From an uncultured Roseburia sp. (GTDB lineage: Bacteria; Bacillota; Clostridia; Lachnospirales; Lachnospiraceae), in assembly GCA_947174805.1 (NCBI GenBank), contig CAMWKH010000003.1, positions 62,001 through 126,000 on the forward strand: a stretch of DNA of 64,000 nt, in the 5' to 3' direction. Positions 26,501 through 35,700 of this stretch are shown here, one piece after another (the stretch's first letter is position 1; every line of letters starts with the position of its first letter). The notes under the pieces are model-generated. The model searched no databases. It saw only the letters and a list, made by a program, of their open reading frames with translations, and was not told the DNA's origin. A program made the position numbers and the translations under genes.

Positions 26501-28387
26501 ATGGTATTGGACAGAATACAGCAGGCAAATGATATAAAAAAACTAAATAAGGAAGAATGGCCTCTTCTGGCAGAGGAAATCCGGCAGTTTTTAATTGAGA
26601 AGATTTCCATTTCCGGGGGACATCTGGCTTCCAATCTGGGAGTGGTGGAACTTACTATGGCCCTGCACCTGGCCTTTTATCTCCCGGAGGATAAAATTGT
26701 ATGGGATGTAGGGCATCAGTCCTACACCCACAAAATACTCACCGGAAGGCGTGAAGGATTTGACGGTTTAAGAAAGTACGGGGGCATGAGCGGATTTCCA
26801 AAGAGGAAGGAGAGCGACTGCGACTGTTTTGATACGGGCCACAGTTCCACTTCCATATCTGCCGGGTTGGGGTATGCACTGGCCAGGCAGATTAAGGGGG
26901 AGGATTACAAAGTGGTCTCCGTGATTGGGGACGGCGCTTTAACCGGGGGGATGGCCTATGAGGCATTAAACAATGCCTCCAGGATACGTTCCAATTTTAT
27001 TATTGTCCTAAACGACAATAATATGTCAATTTCCGAAAATGTGGGAGGACTTTCTAAGCATTTAAGCAATTTAAGGACGGCGGAGTCCTACCAGGTGGTA
27101 AAGACTGGGATTGCCAATTCCCTAAGCCAGATACCTGTCTACGGGGAGCGGGTGGTGGAGCGCATTCGGAAGACAAAAAGCGGAATTAAACAGCTCTTTG
27201 TACCGGGGATGCTCTTTGAAAATATGGGGATTTTGTATCTGGGACCGGTGGATGGCCACAATATTTCCGGGATGGTGAAAGTGTTGAAGGAGGCTCAGAG
27301 GCTTCAGGGCCCGGTACTGGTCCATGTGATTACCCAGAAGGGCAGAGGGTATGTCCCGGCGGAGAGACATCCCGCAAGGTTCCACGGAACGGAGCCCTTC
27401 GATATAGAGACTGGGCTGCCCACAAAAAAGAGGCTGAAATCGAACTATACGGATATCTTTTCCACGGTTATGCGCAAGCTTGGGGACAGGGAGGAAAAGG
27501 TGGTGGCTGTGACGGCAGCCATGGCGGACGGCACAGGGTTGAAGCGGTTTAAAAATATGTTCCCGGAGCGTTTTTTTGATGTGGGCATTGCTGAGGAACA
27601 TGCAGTTACCTTTGCGGCAGGGTTAGCGGCGGCAGGGTTAAAACCTGTGGTGGCGGTGTATTCTTCTTTTTTACAGAGGGCCTATGACCAGATTTTACAT
27701 GATGTGTGCATTCAGAATCTTCCTGTGGTATTTGCCGTGGACCGGGCCGGTCTTGTGGGCTCTGACGGGGAAACCCATCAGGGAATCTTCGATATTTCCT
27801 ATCTGTCCAGCATTCCCAACATGACCATATTGGCGCCGAAAAATAAATGGGAACTTTCCGACATGGTAAAATTTGCCGTGGATTTTCCATCCCCTATAGC
27901 CATCCGTTATCCCAGAGGGGAGGCGTATGAGGGGTTAAGGGAATTTCGGGCTCCTGTGGAGTACGGCAGAAGTGAAATGATTTATGAGGAGTCTGAAATT
28001 GCACTGATTGCCCTGGGGAGCATGGTAAAAACCGGGGAGGAAGTGCGCTTAAAATTAAAGGAGCTGGGTTATCCGGCCACCCTGGTAAATGCAAGGTTTG
28101 CAAAGCCGCTGGACGAAAAACTTCTGCTCTCTTTGGCAAAAAAGCATAAACTTTTGGTCACATTGGAGGAAAATGTCATAAACGGCGGCTTTGGAGAACA
28201 TGTGACAGAATTTTTCAGCCAAAGTGGAAAAAAGAAAGTTTCTATTATAAATATAGCCATAAAGGATGATTACGTGGAGCACGGCAACGTGGATATCCTC
28301 CGCCAGGAAGTGGGTATTGACGGGGAATCCATCGTAAATCGAATTTTAGAAAAATATGTTTCTGGTAAGGGTAAGGGAAAAAAATGA
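26501..28387 (+). CDS. dxs: 1-deoxy-D-xylulose-5-phosphate synthase
   Basis: Thiamine-diphosphate enzyme that joins pyruvate and glyceraldehyde 3-phosphate, the first step of the MEP isoprenoid route. The ThDP motif GDGALTGGMAYEALNNA, the GHQSYTHKILTGR segment and DRAGLVGSDGETHQG are present, and a transketolase C-domain ends the protein. 628 residues is standard. It overlaps tlyA by 4 nt. Confidence 0.97.
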   Translation: MVLDRIQQANDIKKLNKEEWPLLAEEIRQFLIEKISISGGHLASNLGVVELTMALHLAFYLPEDKIVWDVGHQSYTHKILTGRREGFDGLRKYGGMSGFPKRKESDCDCFDTGHSSTSISAGLGYALARQIKGEDYKVVSVIGDGALTGGMAYEALNNASRIRSNFIIVLNDNNMSISENVGGLSKHLSNLRTAESYQVVKTGIANSLSQIPVYGERVVERIRKTKSGIKQLFVPGMLFENMGILYLGPVDGHNISGMVKVLKEAQRLQGPVLVHVITQKGRGYVPAERHPARFHGTEPFDIETGLPTKKRLKSNYTDIFSTVMRKLGDREEKVVAVTAAMADGTGLKRFKNMFPERFFDVGIAEEHAVTFAAGLAAAGLKPVVAVYSSFLQRAYDQILHDVCIQNLPVVFAVDRAGLVGSDGETHQGIFDISYLSSIPNMTILAPKNKWELSDMVKFAVDFPSPIAIRYPRGEAYEGLREFRAPVEYGRSEMIYEESEIALIALGSMVKTGEEVRLKLKELGYPATLVNARFAKPLDEKLLLSLAKKHKLLVTLEENVINGGFGEHVTEFFSQSGKKKVSIINIAIKDDYVEHGNVDILRQEVGIDGESIVNRILEKYVSGKGKGKK

Positions 28388-29184
28388 AAGAGCGATTAGA
28401 TGTGTTACTGGTAAACCGCGGGCTCGCCCCCTCCAGGGAAAAGGCAAAAGCCATGATTATGTCCGGGGTTGTCTTTGTGGACAATGAGAGGGAGGACAAG
28501 GCGGGCAGTACTTTTTCCCAGGACTGCAGCATAGAGGTTAAGGGAAATACATTAAAATATGTAAGCCGGGGAGGATTGAAACTGGAAAAAGCCATGGAAA
28601 ATTTCGGTGTGGTGACAGAGGGTAAAATCTGTATGGACATCGGGGCTTCCACCGGAGGATTTACAGATTGTATGCTGCAAAACGGCGCCAAAAAAGTATA
28701 TGCAGTGGATGTGGGCTACGGCCAGTTTGCCTGGAAACTGCGGCAGGACCACAGAGTTGTGTGTATGGAAAAGACAAACATCCGGTATGTCCTTCCAGAG
28801 GATATCGGGGAGGAGATAGCGTTTGCTTCCGTGGATGTTTCATTTATCTCCCTGACAAAAGTCCTCGGCCCTGCAAAGGAGCTTCTGGGAGAGGGGGGAG
28901 AGATGGTATGCCTGATTAAACCCCAGTTTGAGGCAGGCAGGGAAAAAGTGGGGAAAAAAGGTGTGGTGAGAGACAGCGCAGTCCATGAGGAAGTGGTGGA
29001 AAAGGTGATTTCTTTTGCCAGGGAGACGGGGTTTTCCATTTTAAATCTGGATTTTTCTCCAATTAAAGGCCCTGAGGGGAATATTGAATATCTGGTTTAC
29101 ATAAAAAAGGATGGGAAAGGTTTTGTGGAGGAGACTGTCAGTGTGAAGGATGTTGTATCGGCAGCCCATGCCATGTTAGATTAG
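28384..29184 (+). CDS. tlyA: TlyA-family rRNA (cytidine-2'-O)-methyltransferase
   Basis: A 266-residue protein with an N-terminal S4 RNA-binding domain (RLDVLLVNRGLAPSREKAKAMI) and a FtsJ-like methyltransferase domain (DIGASTGGFTDCMLQNGA, then DVGYGQ). In other bacteria TlyA methylates 16S and 23S rRNA, and some homologs are annotated as haemolysins. Bacillus has the homolog yqxC in the same operon position. Confidence 0.93.
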   Translation: MKERLDVLLVNRGLAPSREKAKAMIMSGVVFVDNEREDKAGSTFSQDCSIEVKGNTLKYVSRGGLKLEKAMENFGVVTEGKICMDIGASTGGFTDCMLQNGAKKVYAVDVGYGQFAWKLRQDHRVVCMEKTNIRYVLPEDIGEEIAFASVDVSFISLTKVLGPAKELLGEGGEMVCLIKPQFEAGREKVGKKGVVRDSAVHEEVVEKVISFARETGFSILNLDFSPIKGPEGNIEYLVYIKKDGKGFVEETVSVKDVVSAAHAMLD

Positions 29185-29187
29185 CCT

Positions 29188-30018
29188 ATGAAAAAGTTTT
29201 ATATTATTACAAATCAAGATAAGGATAAAGAACAGCGCCTGGGGAAAAAAATGAAGCATTATATTGAGCTAAAGGGGGGAAAATGCTGCATTGTCACAGA
29301 CGGGGAGGAGATTTCCCAGGAGGTGGACTGCGTCTTTGTTCTTGGGGGGGACGGGACGCTGATTCGGGCTGCCAGGGAGATATCTCCCAAAGATATTCCG
29401 TGTATCGGGGTAAATCTGGGGCATTTGGGGTATCTGTGTGAGCTGGAGGAAGAAAATGTGTATACCGCCATTGACCAGATCATGAAAAATGAGTATGTCA
29501 TCGAAGAGCGTATGATGCTCTGGGGAAGTTCCATAACCAGAAAAATGGGAAAACTGCCGGGGCGGACGGCCCTAAATGATATCGTAATCAGCAGGACGGG
29601 GGCCATGCAGCTTTTGGAGCTGATTGTGTATATTAACGGGGAATATTTAAATACTTTCCGGGCGGACGGCATTATTGTGGCAACACCCACCGGTTCCACC
29701 GGGTACAGCATGTCGGCGGGAGGGCCTATTGTGGACCCAAAGGCCAGTATGATTTTAATTACGCCCATCAATTCCCATAACCTGAATGCCAAGAGTATCG
29801 TCCTGGGGGAAAAAGACGATATTATGATTGAGATGAGGGGGAGGCAGACAGGGAGGAAGGAAAGGGCAGAAGTGAATTTTGACGGGGAATGTTCTGTGGA
29901 GTTTGTTCCGGGGGACAGTATTTCCATCTGTGCGGCGAAGAGCAAGGTCAAAGTTTTAAAATTGAGCCAGATAAGTTTTTTAGAGATACTGAGGAAGAAA
30001 ATGCAGAATTACTCATAA
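29188..30018 (+). CDS. nadK: NAD kinase
   Basis: Phosphorylates NAD to NADP. Key motifs are GGDGTLIRAAR (catalytic Asp), NLGHLGYLCE, the conserved Asn-Asp of NDIVISR and the glycine-rich TPTGSTGYSMSAGGP. 276 residues is normal. It lies 3 nt after tlyA and just before argR, a spacing that indicates one transcript. Confidence 0.95.
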   Translation: MKKFYIITNQDKDKEQRLGKKMKHYIELKGGKCCIVTDGEEISQEVDCVFVLGGDGTLIRAAREISPKDIPCIGVNLGHLGYLCELEEENVYTAIDQIMKNEYVIEERMMLWGSSITRKMGKLPGRTALNDIVISRTGAMQLLELIVYINGEYLNTFRADGIIVATPTGSTGYSMSAGGPIVDPKASMILITPINSHNLNAKSIVLGEKDDIMIEMRGRQTGRKERAEVNFDGECSVEFVPGDSISICAAKSKVKVLKLSQISFLEILRKKMQNYS

Positions 30019-30034
30019 GGGAAGGTGAATTACT

Positions 30035-30490
30035 ATGAAGTCCAAAAGACATGTAAAAATTTTGGAATTAATACGCAAAAACGAGATAGAAACCCAGGAG
30101 GAACTGGCGGAGTGCCTGGAGCGGGAAGGCTATCAGGTCACCCAGGCCACAGTGTCCAGGGATATCAGGGAGTTGAAACTCACCAAAGTGTCCATGGCAA
30201 ATGGAAGGCAGAAGTACGCAGCTCTCTCGGAAAATCCCCAGGATATGATGCAGAAATATACCCGGATATTTAAGGATGCTTTTCTGTCTATGGATATGGC
30301 CCAGAATATTTTGGTGATAAAAACCGTATCCGGTATGGCAATGGCAGGGGCGGCGGCTTTGGATGCCATAGACTGCCAGGAAATCGTGGGCAGTATTGCA
30401 GGGGATGACACCATAATGTGTGCAGTGCGCACGGTGGATGACACGGTGCTCGTAATGAACCGTCTCCGAAAAATTATGGAGGAAGTTTAA
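30035..30490 (+). CDS. argR: Arginine repressor ArgR/AhrC
   Basis: Hexameric arginine-sensing repressor. The N-terminal winged helix (RHVKILELIRKNEIETQEELAECLEREG, then QATVSRDIRELKL) binds ARG boxes. The C-terminal domain carries the arginine-binding GDDTIMCAVR with its two Asp. 151 residues. A possible target, argH, is at 53.9 kb; no clear ARG box was located by eye. Confidence 0.96.
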   Translation: MKSKRHVKILELIRKNEIETQEELAECLEREGYQVTQATVSRDIRELKLTKVSMANGRQKYAALSENPQDMMQKYTRIFKDAFLSMDMAQNILVIKTVSGMAMAGAAALDAIDCQEIVGSIAGDDTIMCAVRTVDDTVLVMNRLRKIMEEV

Positions 30491-30533
30491 AAGCTGGAGT
30501 TTTAAGATTTATGCATTTAGAAATGGAGAATAT

Positions 30534-32228
30534 ATGTTACAAAACCTACATGTGAAAAATCTTGCTTTGATTGACGAAGCGGAAGTGGAATTTAAGCCGG
30601 GGTTAAACATCCTCTCCGGGGAGACTGGTGCGGGAAAATCCATTATTATCGGCTCTGTAAACGTGGCTTTGGGAGAGAAAGTGCCAAAGGAGATGGTGCG
30701 GGAAAACGCTCCCTACGGTCTGGTGGAACTTGTGTTTACTGTGGAGGATGAAAAGCAGAAAAAGGCCCTGGAGGAGCTTGACATTTTTCCGGAGGAGGAT
30801 ACGGTAATTCTCACCAGGAAAATTGTAAACGGCAGGAGCACTGCCAAAATTAACGGGGAAACCCTCCCTGTTTCAAAGATACGGGAGGCGGCGGCTCTTC
30901 TCATTGATATTCATGGGCAGCACGAGCATCAGTCCCTTTTGGTGAAAAAAAATCATTTGAATATTTTAGATGCATATGCAAAAAATGAATTGCAGGAGAA
31001 AAAAGAAGATTTAAAAAAATATTATGGCGAATACAAAAAAATAAAAGCGGAGCTTGAGGAGGCAAGTCTGGATAAGGAGGAGCGTGCCAGGGAAATTTCC
31101 TTTTTAGAATATGAAATCCATGAAATCGAGGAAGCGGATTTAAAGCCCGGGGAGGACGAGGAGCTGGAGCAGGAGTACAGGCGTCTCTCCAACGGAAGAA
31201 AAATCATGGAAGCTGTGGGAGCGGCATACAGAAAAACAGGGGAAGATTTTGAATCTGCATCGGAACAGGTGGGACAGGCGTTAAAAGAGATATCCACTGT
31301 TTCCAGTTTTGACAAAAATGTGGAAAATCTGGAAAAAGAATTAATGGAAATTGAAAGTCTTTTGAATGATTTTAACCATGAAATTGCAGAATACATATCA
31401 GATGCCCAGTTTGATGAGGAAAGTTTCAGCCAGGTAGAAAACCGCCTTGACACCTTAAATCATTTAAAATCTAAATACGGAAGTACTGTGGAGGAGATTT
31501 TAGACAGCTGCCAGGAGAAAAGGGAACGGCTGGAGAAGTTGGCAGATTATGATTCTTATCTGGAAAATTTGAAAGAAAATTACAAGAAGGCCCAGGAAAA
31601 GATGGAGTCTAGCTCCGGGAAAGTCTCCAAAATCAGAAAAAAGGAGGCGAAAGTTCTCACAGAGGCGGTGCGGAAAGCTTTGATGGAACTAAATTTCCTG
31701 GATGTCTCCTTTTCCATGGAGTTTCGGAAGCTGGACCGTTACACCCAAAACGGCTATGACGAGGGAGAATTTATGATTTCCACCAATCCGGGAGAGCCCT
31801 TAAAGCCATTGGAAAAAATCGCATCCGGGGGGGAACTGTCACGAATTATGCTGGCCATTAAGACGGTGCTGGCGGACACAGATGCTATTGAGACTTTAAT
31901 TTTTGATGAGATTGACACAGGAATCAGCGGCAGAACTGCTCAGATGGTGTCGGAAAAAATGAGTGTGCTTGGGAGAAACCATCAGGTAATCTGTATTACT
32001 CATCTGCCTCAGATTGCCGCAATGGCGGACAGCCACTATCTTATTGAAAAGTCTGTAAATAACAAGACTACCATTTCTACTATCCGGGAGTTAAGTCAGG
32101 AGGAGAGTGTAAAGGAGCTGGCACGGATGGTTGGCGGCGTTAAAATAACAGACACGGTTTTGGAAAGTGCCAGAGAAATGAAAGAATTGGCAGCAAATAC
32201 AAAAAAATCTTTGTGTGAAGAAAAATAA
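30534..32228 (+). CDS. recN: DNA repair protein RecN
   Basis: SMC-like ATPase acting early in double-strand break repair. Walker A SGETGAGKSI near residue 30, a long coiled coil (about 150-370) rich in Glu and Lys, then ABC signature ASGGELSRIMLAIK, Walker B LIFDEIDTGISG and the H-loop ITHLPQIAAMAD. 564 residues is the usual length. A strong terminator follows. Confidence 0.96.
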   Translation: MLQNLHVKNLALIDEAEVEFKPGLNILSGETGAGKSIIIGSVNVALGEKVPKEMVRENAPYGLVELVFTVEDEKQKKALEELDIFPEEDTVILTRKIVNGRSTAKINGETLPVSKIREAAALLIDIHGQHEHQSLLVKKNHLNILDAYAKNELQEKKEDLKKYYGEYKKIKAELEEASLDKEERAREISFLEYEIHEIEEADLKPGEDEELEQEYRRLSNGRKIMEAVGAAYRKTGEDFESASEQVGQALKEISTVSSFDKNVENLEKELMEIESLLNDFNHEIAEYISDAQFDEESFSQVENRLDTLNHLKSKYGSTVEEILDSCQEKRERLEKLADYDSYLENLKENYKKAQEKMESSSGKVSKIRKKEAKVLTEAVRKALMELNFLDVSFSMEFRKLDRYTQNGYDEGEFMISTNPGEPLKPLEKIASGGELSRIMLAIKTVLADTDAIETLIFDEIDTGISGRTAQMVSEKMSVLGRNHQVICITHLPQIAAMADSHYLIEKSVNNKTTISTIRELSQEESVKELARMVGGVKITDTVLESAREMKELAANTKKSLCEEK

Positions 32229-32240
32229 ATGGCACATACT

Positions 32241-32272
32241 AAGAGGGATACGAAGGGTATCCTTCTTTTTTT
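32241..32272 (+). terminator. Terminator after recN
   Basis: An 11-bp stem (32241-32251 with 32257-32267, one G-U) and a 5-nt loop, followed by T7. It separates recN from spoIVB. Confidence 0.8.
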
Positions 32273-32310
32273 ATGCACATATCCTATGCGGGAAAGGAGC
32301 AAATTCACAT

Positions 32311-33537
32311 ATGATTTATCATAAATTATGGCGTTATAAAAACCAGGTGTTTCTGGCAGGTATGGCATATCTGCTTTTTTTTTCCATAAATCTTTTATAT
32401 AATTCCATACCGGATGAACTCTACGTGGTGGAGGGCGAGGAGAGCGAAATTTCTTTTTCCGTCCCTGTCAGCGTAGAAAAAGAGGAGGAGAGCGTGGAGG
32501 CATTTTTCAGCACAGCAGGAAAAGTGACCGCCCAGGCAAAAGGGGATTATACCCTAAGCTGTAAATTTTTGGATTTTATACCGGTAAAAGAGGTGGCGGT
32601 CCATGTGGTGGAACCGGATTATGTTCTGCCCTCGGGGATGCCCATTGGCATTTATACGAAAACTCAGGGAATTCTCATCATCGGCACAGGGAAAGTCCCT
32701 GCAAAAGACGGTATGAATTATGAGCCTGCCCACCAGTTGGTTCAAGGGGGAGATTATATCACAAATGTCAACGGAAAAGAAGTCCTGGAAAAAGAGGAAC
32801 TTATGGAGTGCATCGCATCCTCCGGTGGAAAGCCTTTAGTCCTGGGGATTTACCGGGAGGGCAGGTCTATAAAATTGAAAATCACACCGGTGATGGACAA
32901 GGAAGGGGATTATAAACTGGGCATCTGGGTGAGAGATGATATGGCCGGCGTGGGAACCATGACATATATCAAGGAAGATTTAACCTTTGGAGCCTTGGGC
33001 CATCCTATCAGCGATGCAGATACGGGAAGTATGTTGGAGACAAAAGATGGAAAAATATATGAGACAAATATTGTGGGGATTGTAAAAGGCGAGGACGGTG
33101 TTCCCGGGGAACTTACAGGGGTCATCAATTATAAAGAGGAGTACTGTATCGGAAAAATCAAGAAAAATACCCGTACCGGAATCTACGGGAAGGTGAACAA
33201 GATACCCCAGGAGCAATCCGGGGATTATATGGAAATCGGTATGAAGCAGAACATAAAAAAGGGGAAGGCCTATATTTTATCTTCTTTAGACGGCACACTG
33301 CGGAGGTATGAGATAGAAATTGATGATGTGGACTATAACAGCAAAGAGGAGAATAAAGGGATTCTATTCCATGTGACAGACAGCCTGCTTTTGCAGGAGA
33401 CCGGGGGGATTGTCCAGGGCATGAGCGGCAGCCCAATCATACAAAACGGCAGGTTAATCGGTGCAGTGACCCACGTGTTTATCTCCGATGCGACGAAAGG
33501 GTATGGGGTGTTTATTGAGAAGATGCTGGAGCATTAG
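32311..33537 (+). CDS. spoIVB: Stage IV sporulation serine protease SpoIVB
   Basis: Protease secreted by the forespore that triggers pro-SigmaK processing in the mother cell. The 408-residue protein has one membrane segment (about 12-30), a PDZ domain (about 110-200) and an S55 peptidase domain. Catalytic His231 lies in LGHPISDADTG and the serine motif is MSGSP at 371-375. The ATG at 32311 follows AAGGAG by 11 nt; the longer open frame would start inside recN and its terminator. Its last 87 coding bases recur at 36896-36982. spo0A, its usual neighbour, is 13 kb away here. Confidence 0.95.
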   Translation: MIYHKLWRYKNQVFLAGMAYLLFFSINLLYNSIPDELYVVEGEESEISFSVPVSVEKEEESVEAFFSTAGKVTAQAKGDYTLSCKFLDFIPVKEVAVHVVEPDYVLPSGMPIGIYTKTQGILIIGTGKVPAKDGMNYEPAHQLVQGGDYITNVNGKEVLEKEELMECIASSGGKPLVLGIYREGRSIKLKITPVMDKEGDYKLGIWVRDDMAGVGTMTYIKEDLTFGALGHPISDADTGSMLETKDGKIYETNIVGIVKGEDGVPGELTGVINYKEEYCIGKIKKNTRTGIYGKVNKIPQEQSGDYMEIGMKQNIKKGKAYILSSLDGTLRRYEIEIDDVDYNSKEENKGILFHVTDSLLLQETGGIVQGMSGSPIIQNGRLIGAVTHVFISDATKGYGVFIEKMLEH

Positions 33538-33554
33538 CAGTTGTGCAGACAGAG

Positions 33555-33605
33555 ATGGAAAAGAACGCAGCCGGGGAGTTTATCCGTGGCTGCGTTCTTT
33601 TCCAT
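33555..33605 (+). terminator. Strong terminator after spoIVB
   Basis: An 18-bp perfect inverted repeat (33555-33572 with 33588-33605) around a 15-nt loop, with a T-rich descending arm. Confidence 0.85.
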
Positions 33606-33732
33606 ATCGAATTGAAAAGGAAATATACAATTTTATACTTGTTTAAAAAGAGATGGCGGGTTTTGCTGCTTGTCAAGGATATATTCATCATTTTTCATCA
33701 CTTTTGCAGGTCGTCTTATCAATCATCTTTGA

Positions 33733-34560
33733 TTATGCTAATTGCATTGATTGGCTTTCTAACTCTTTAACTATATCAATGGATAATTCTGTAGCTTCTG
33801 CTATTTCCTCTAAAGTCATTTTACCTAACTTTATTAAATGTACCGCTGTCCTTTTTGCCTTATTTTGTGCCGCTTCCCTTGCCGCTTCATTTCTCATATC
33901 TTCCATAATTTTACACATGGTAGCAACTCCTTTCTCGTCTTGCTTAAAATATCGTGCTTTTTTAGCAAGTGCCTCATAGTTCATATCGTCGGGATTGGTG
34001 CATGAAAAATCGTGCATTAACTTTCCGATTTCATCGTTGCCCCTATACTTCCCATTAACATATAGAATATGCGAACCGTCGCCAAACAATACCTTATTTT
34101 CCCCAATAGTGACATATCTCTCTACTGGATATATCGGCTGTTTTCCTTTCATTACATCATTTTCTGTTATGAAAATAACATAGCTGTCGGGAATATCCTC
34201 CGTATCATCGCCAGACTTTAATATGTGTGCGTCCAATAGGCTGCTGTTATGCCTTGCTCTCTTTGCACCTGTCCCTGTGTCTTTCCTCTGAATTTCTACA
34301 TCAAATTCCTTATCAGTGCTGTCAATCCCATGAACATCTAAGATAGCCGAACGTCCTTGCAAATTTTTCAACGGCTCTTGTGTCCTAACCGATTTAATTT
34401 TTATATCCTCTCGTCCTAAAACAATACGTAGTATCAGTTCCACACCCTCAAAATTATCTGCAAGGCAGACAGTCATAAAATCATCGTCTATATATCGGAG
34501 TGATTTCAGACGTTCTAAGTCCTGTTGATGTGTCTGATCTGTTATATTCAAAAATATCAC
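33733..34560 (-). CDS. Rpn-type PD-(D/E)XK nuclease family protein
   Basis: A 275-residue member of the family annotated as recombination-promoting nuclease Rpn or PD-(D/E)XK nuclease family transposase. The N-terminus has the usual LKSLRYIDDDFMTVCL. The nuclease core is AILDVHGIDSTD followed by FDVEIQRKD, giving the D-ExQ catalytic pattern. The C-terminal tail has a small helix-turn-helix-like stretch (MTLEEIAEATELSIDIVKEL). The GTG at 34560 is the longest start; a TTG three codons later is as well placed. Such genes are abundant and mobile in gut Firmicutes. It lies in the segment flanked by spoIVB-tail copies. Confidence 0.85.
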   Translation of the reverse strand: MIFLNITDQTHQQDLERLKSLRYIDDDFMTVCLADNFEGVELILRIVLGREDIKIKSVRTQEPLKNLQGRSAILDVHGIDSTDKEFDVEIQRKDTGTGAKRARHNSSLLDAHILKSGDDTEDIPDSYVIFITENDVMKGKQPIYPVERYVTIGENKVLFGDGSHILYVNGKYRGNDEIGKLMHDFSCTNPDDMNYEALAKKARYFKQDEKGVATMCKIMEDMRNEAAREAAQNKAKRTAVHLIKLGKMTLEEIAEATELSIDIVKELESQSMQLA

Positions 34561-34747
34561 CTTCTTCCACTGCTTTTATTATACATCAGACAGTACCTTT
34601 TGAAAATTGAATTTCTCGTAAATTTTTTCTCAAGTTTCTACACGTTTTGACGCTGTGTATCTATTTTGTTGTGATTGTTGTTTGGTAATGGTTATTTCGA
34701 TAATCTTAGGGTTGCTAAGTTCTTCACAAACTGAAATCGCATACCGT

Positions 34748-35245
34748 TTAATCCAATAATTCACATATTTTTTTAGAACACTCTTTTGGAGATAATTCAA
34801 GTGTATTCAATGTTAAATCATATCCCTTTTGAGGATAAAGGTACTCACATGAAGCTTTTGCCGAACCAATATATCTGTCTTTGCGCTTTTTTTCTCTTTT
34901 TTCTAATTCGTTTAACGGACACGTTACTTGTACCATGATAAACGCATATTCTTTCAAGGTTTCCGTTAATTGTTTATAAATGCGCTCACTCGTAATTACA
35001 TGGTCAATAATAACTCCATGACCGATTTTTAAGATATTTAATACTTTTTGGCAAATCAGATGAGATATTTCAAAAACATCATCTTCATAAACAGGCTTAT
35101 TAATCGTCATATCTAAAAAATCATCAATAGAAATTATAATATATTCTTGTTTTTTATTGTCTTTAATGTGATTTTGTAATGACTTTGCCAAGGTAGATTT
35201 CCCACTACTGGATGCTCCGTTTAACAAAATAACTTTCAAAGACAT
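34748..35245 (-). CDS. P-loop kinase related to chloramphenicol phosphotransferase (CPT family)
   Basis: A 165-residue nucleotide kinase-like protein. It opens with VILLNGASSSGKSTLAKSLQ (Walker A) and has ISIDDFLDM, where the acidic pair probably acts in catalysis, and a later VTCPLNELEKREKKRKDR lid. This layout resembles the CPT family of chloramphenicol phosphotransferases, but many members have other substrates. The ATG at 35245 lies 8 nt after GGAGG; a GTG three codons upstream overlaps the site. No resistance function is claimed. Its base composition is more AT-rich than the core genes. Confidence 0.7.
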   Translation of the reverse strand: MSLKVILLNGASSSGKSTLAKSLQNHIKDNKKQEYIIISIDDFLDMTINKPVYEDDVFEISHLICQKVLNILKIGHGVIIDHVITSERIYKQLTETLKEYAFIMVQVTCPLNELEKREKKRKDRYIGSAKASCEYLYPQKGYDLTLNTLELSPKECSKKICELLD

Positions 35246-35314
35246 AACATTCACCTCCGATTTGTTCCGCTAACAGAATACCACAATCACACCCATATTT
35301 CTATTAAATTCTCA

Positions 35315-35590
35315 TTAAATTTCTTTCTCCCTCCCTTTCGTTTTGTCCTGTTGCCGATTATGCTGTCGGCCCTCGTTCTGAAGCTCCCTCTCAAGATTCT
35401 TCCTGTTGTAGGTGATTACCTCCGCATAGGCTAATTCTGTGGCTGTCTTGGTCTGCTCCTTGCCGATACTGTCATATTCAGACTGCAAAGACTGTACCTC
35501 GGCTTTCCACGGTTTCGGCGTTATCTTTTCGTCACTCTGTAAAAGGCTCTGCATACGCTCTTTTAATTCGGGGTACTTCGATAAGCTTCC
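35315..35590 (-). pseudogene. C-terminal remnant of a mobilisation relaxase
   Basis: An open stretch without a proper start, about 91 codons, ending in a Lys/Arg/Glu-rich tail (RKNLERELQNEGRQHNR). The frame stays open upstream of the first Met (SLSKYPELKERMQ) and is cut by a stop at 35591-35593. The composition and the YPELKERMQSLL...PWKAEVQ layout resemble the C-terminus of relaxases from Firmicute integrative elements, as judged from memory. The relaxase domain proper is missing. Confidence 0.5.
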
Positions 35591-35700
35591 TTATGCTGAG
35601 ATATAACAGTATGTCTGGGTGGATGAGGCCTCAGTATGCAAAAACGGAAGAGTTACATATTATAATAAGAAACATTTATAGCATAAAGGAAGAATGAAAC

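Noticed and set aside
34748-35245. Chloramphenicol resistance gene
   Set aside because: Only general kinase motifs are visible; a resistance function cannot be supported from sequence alone.
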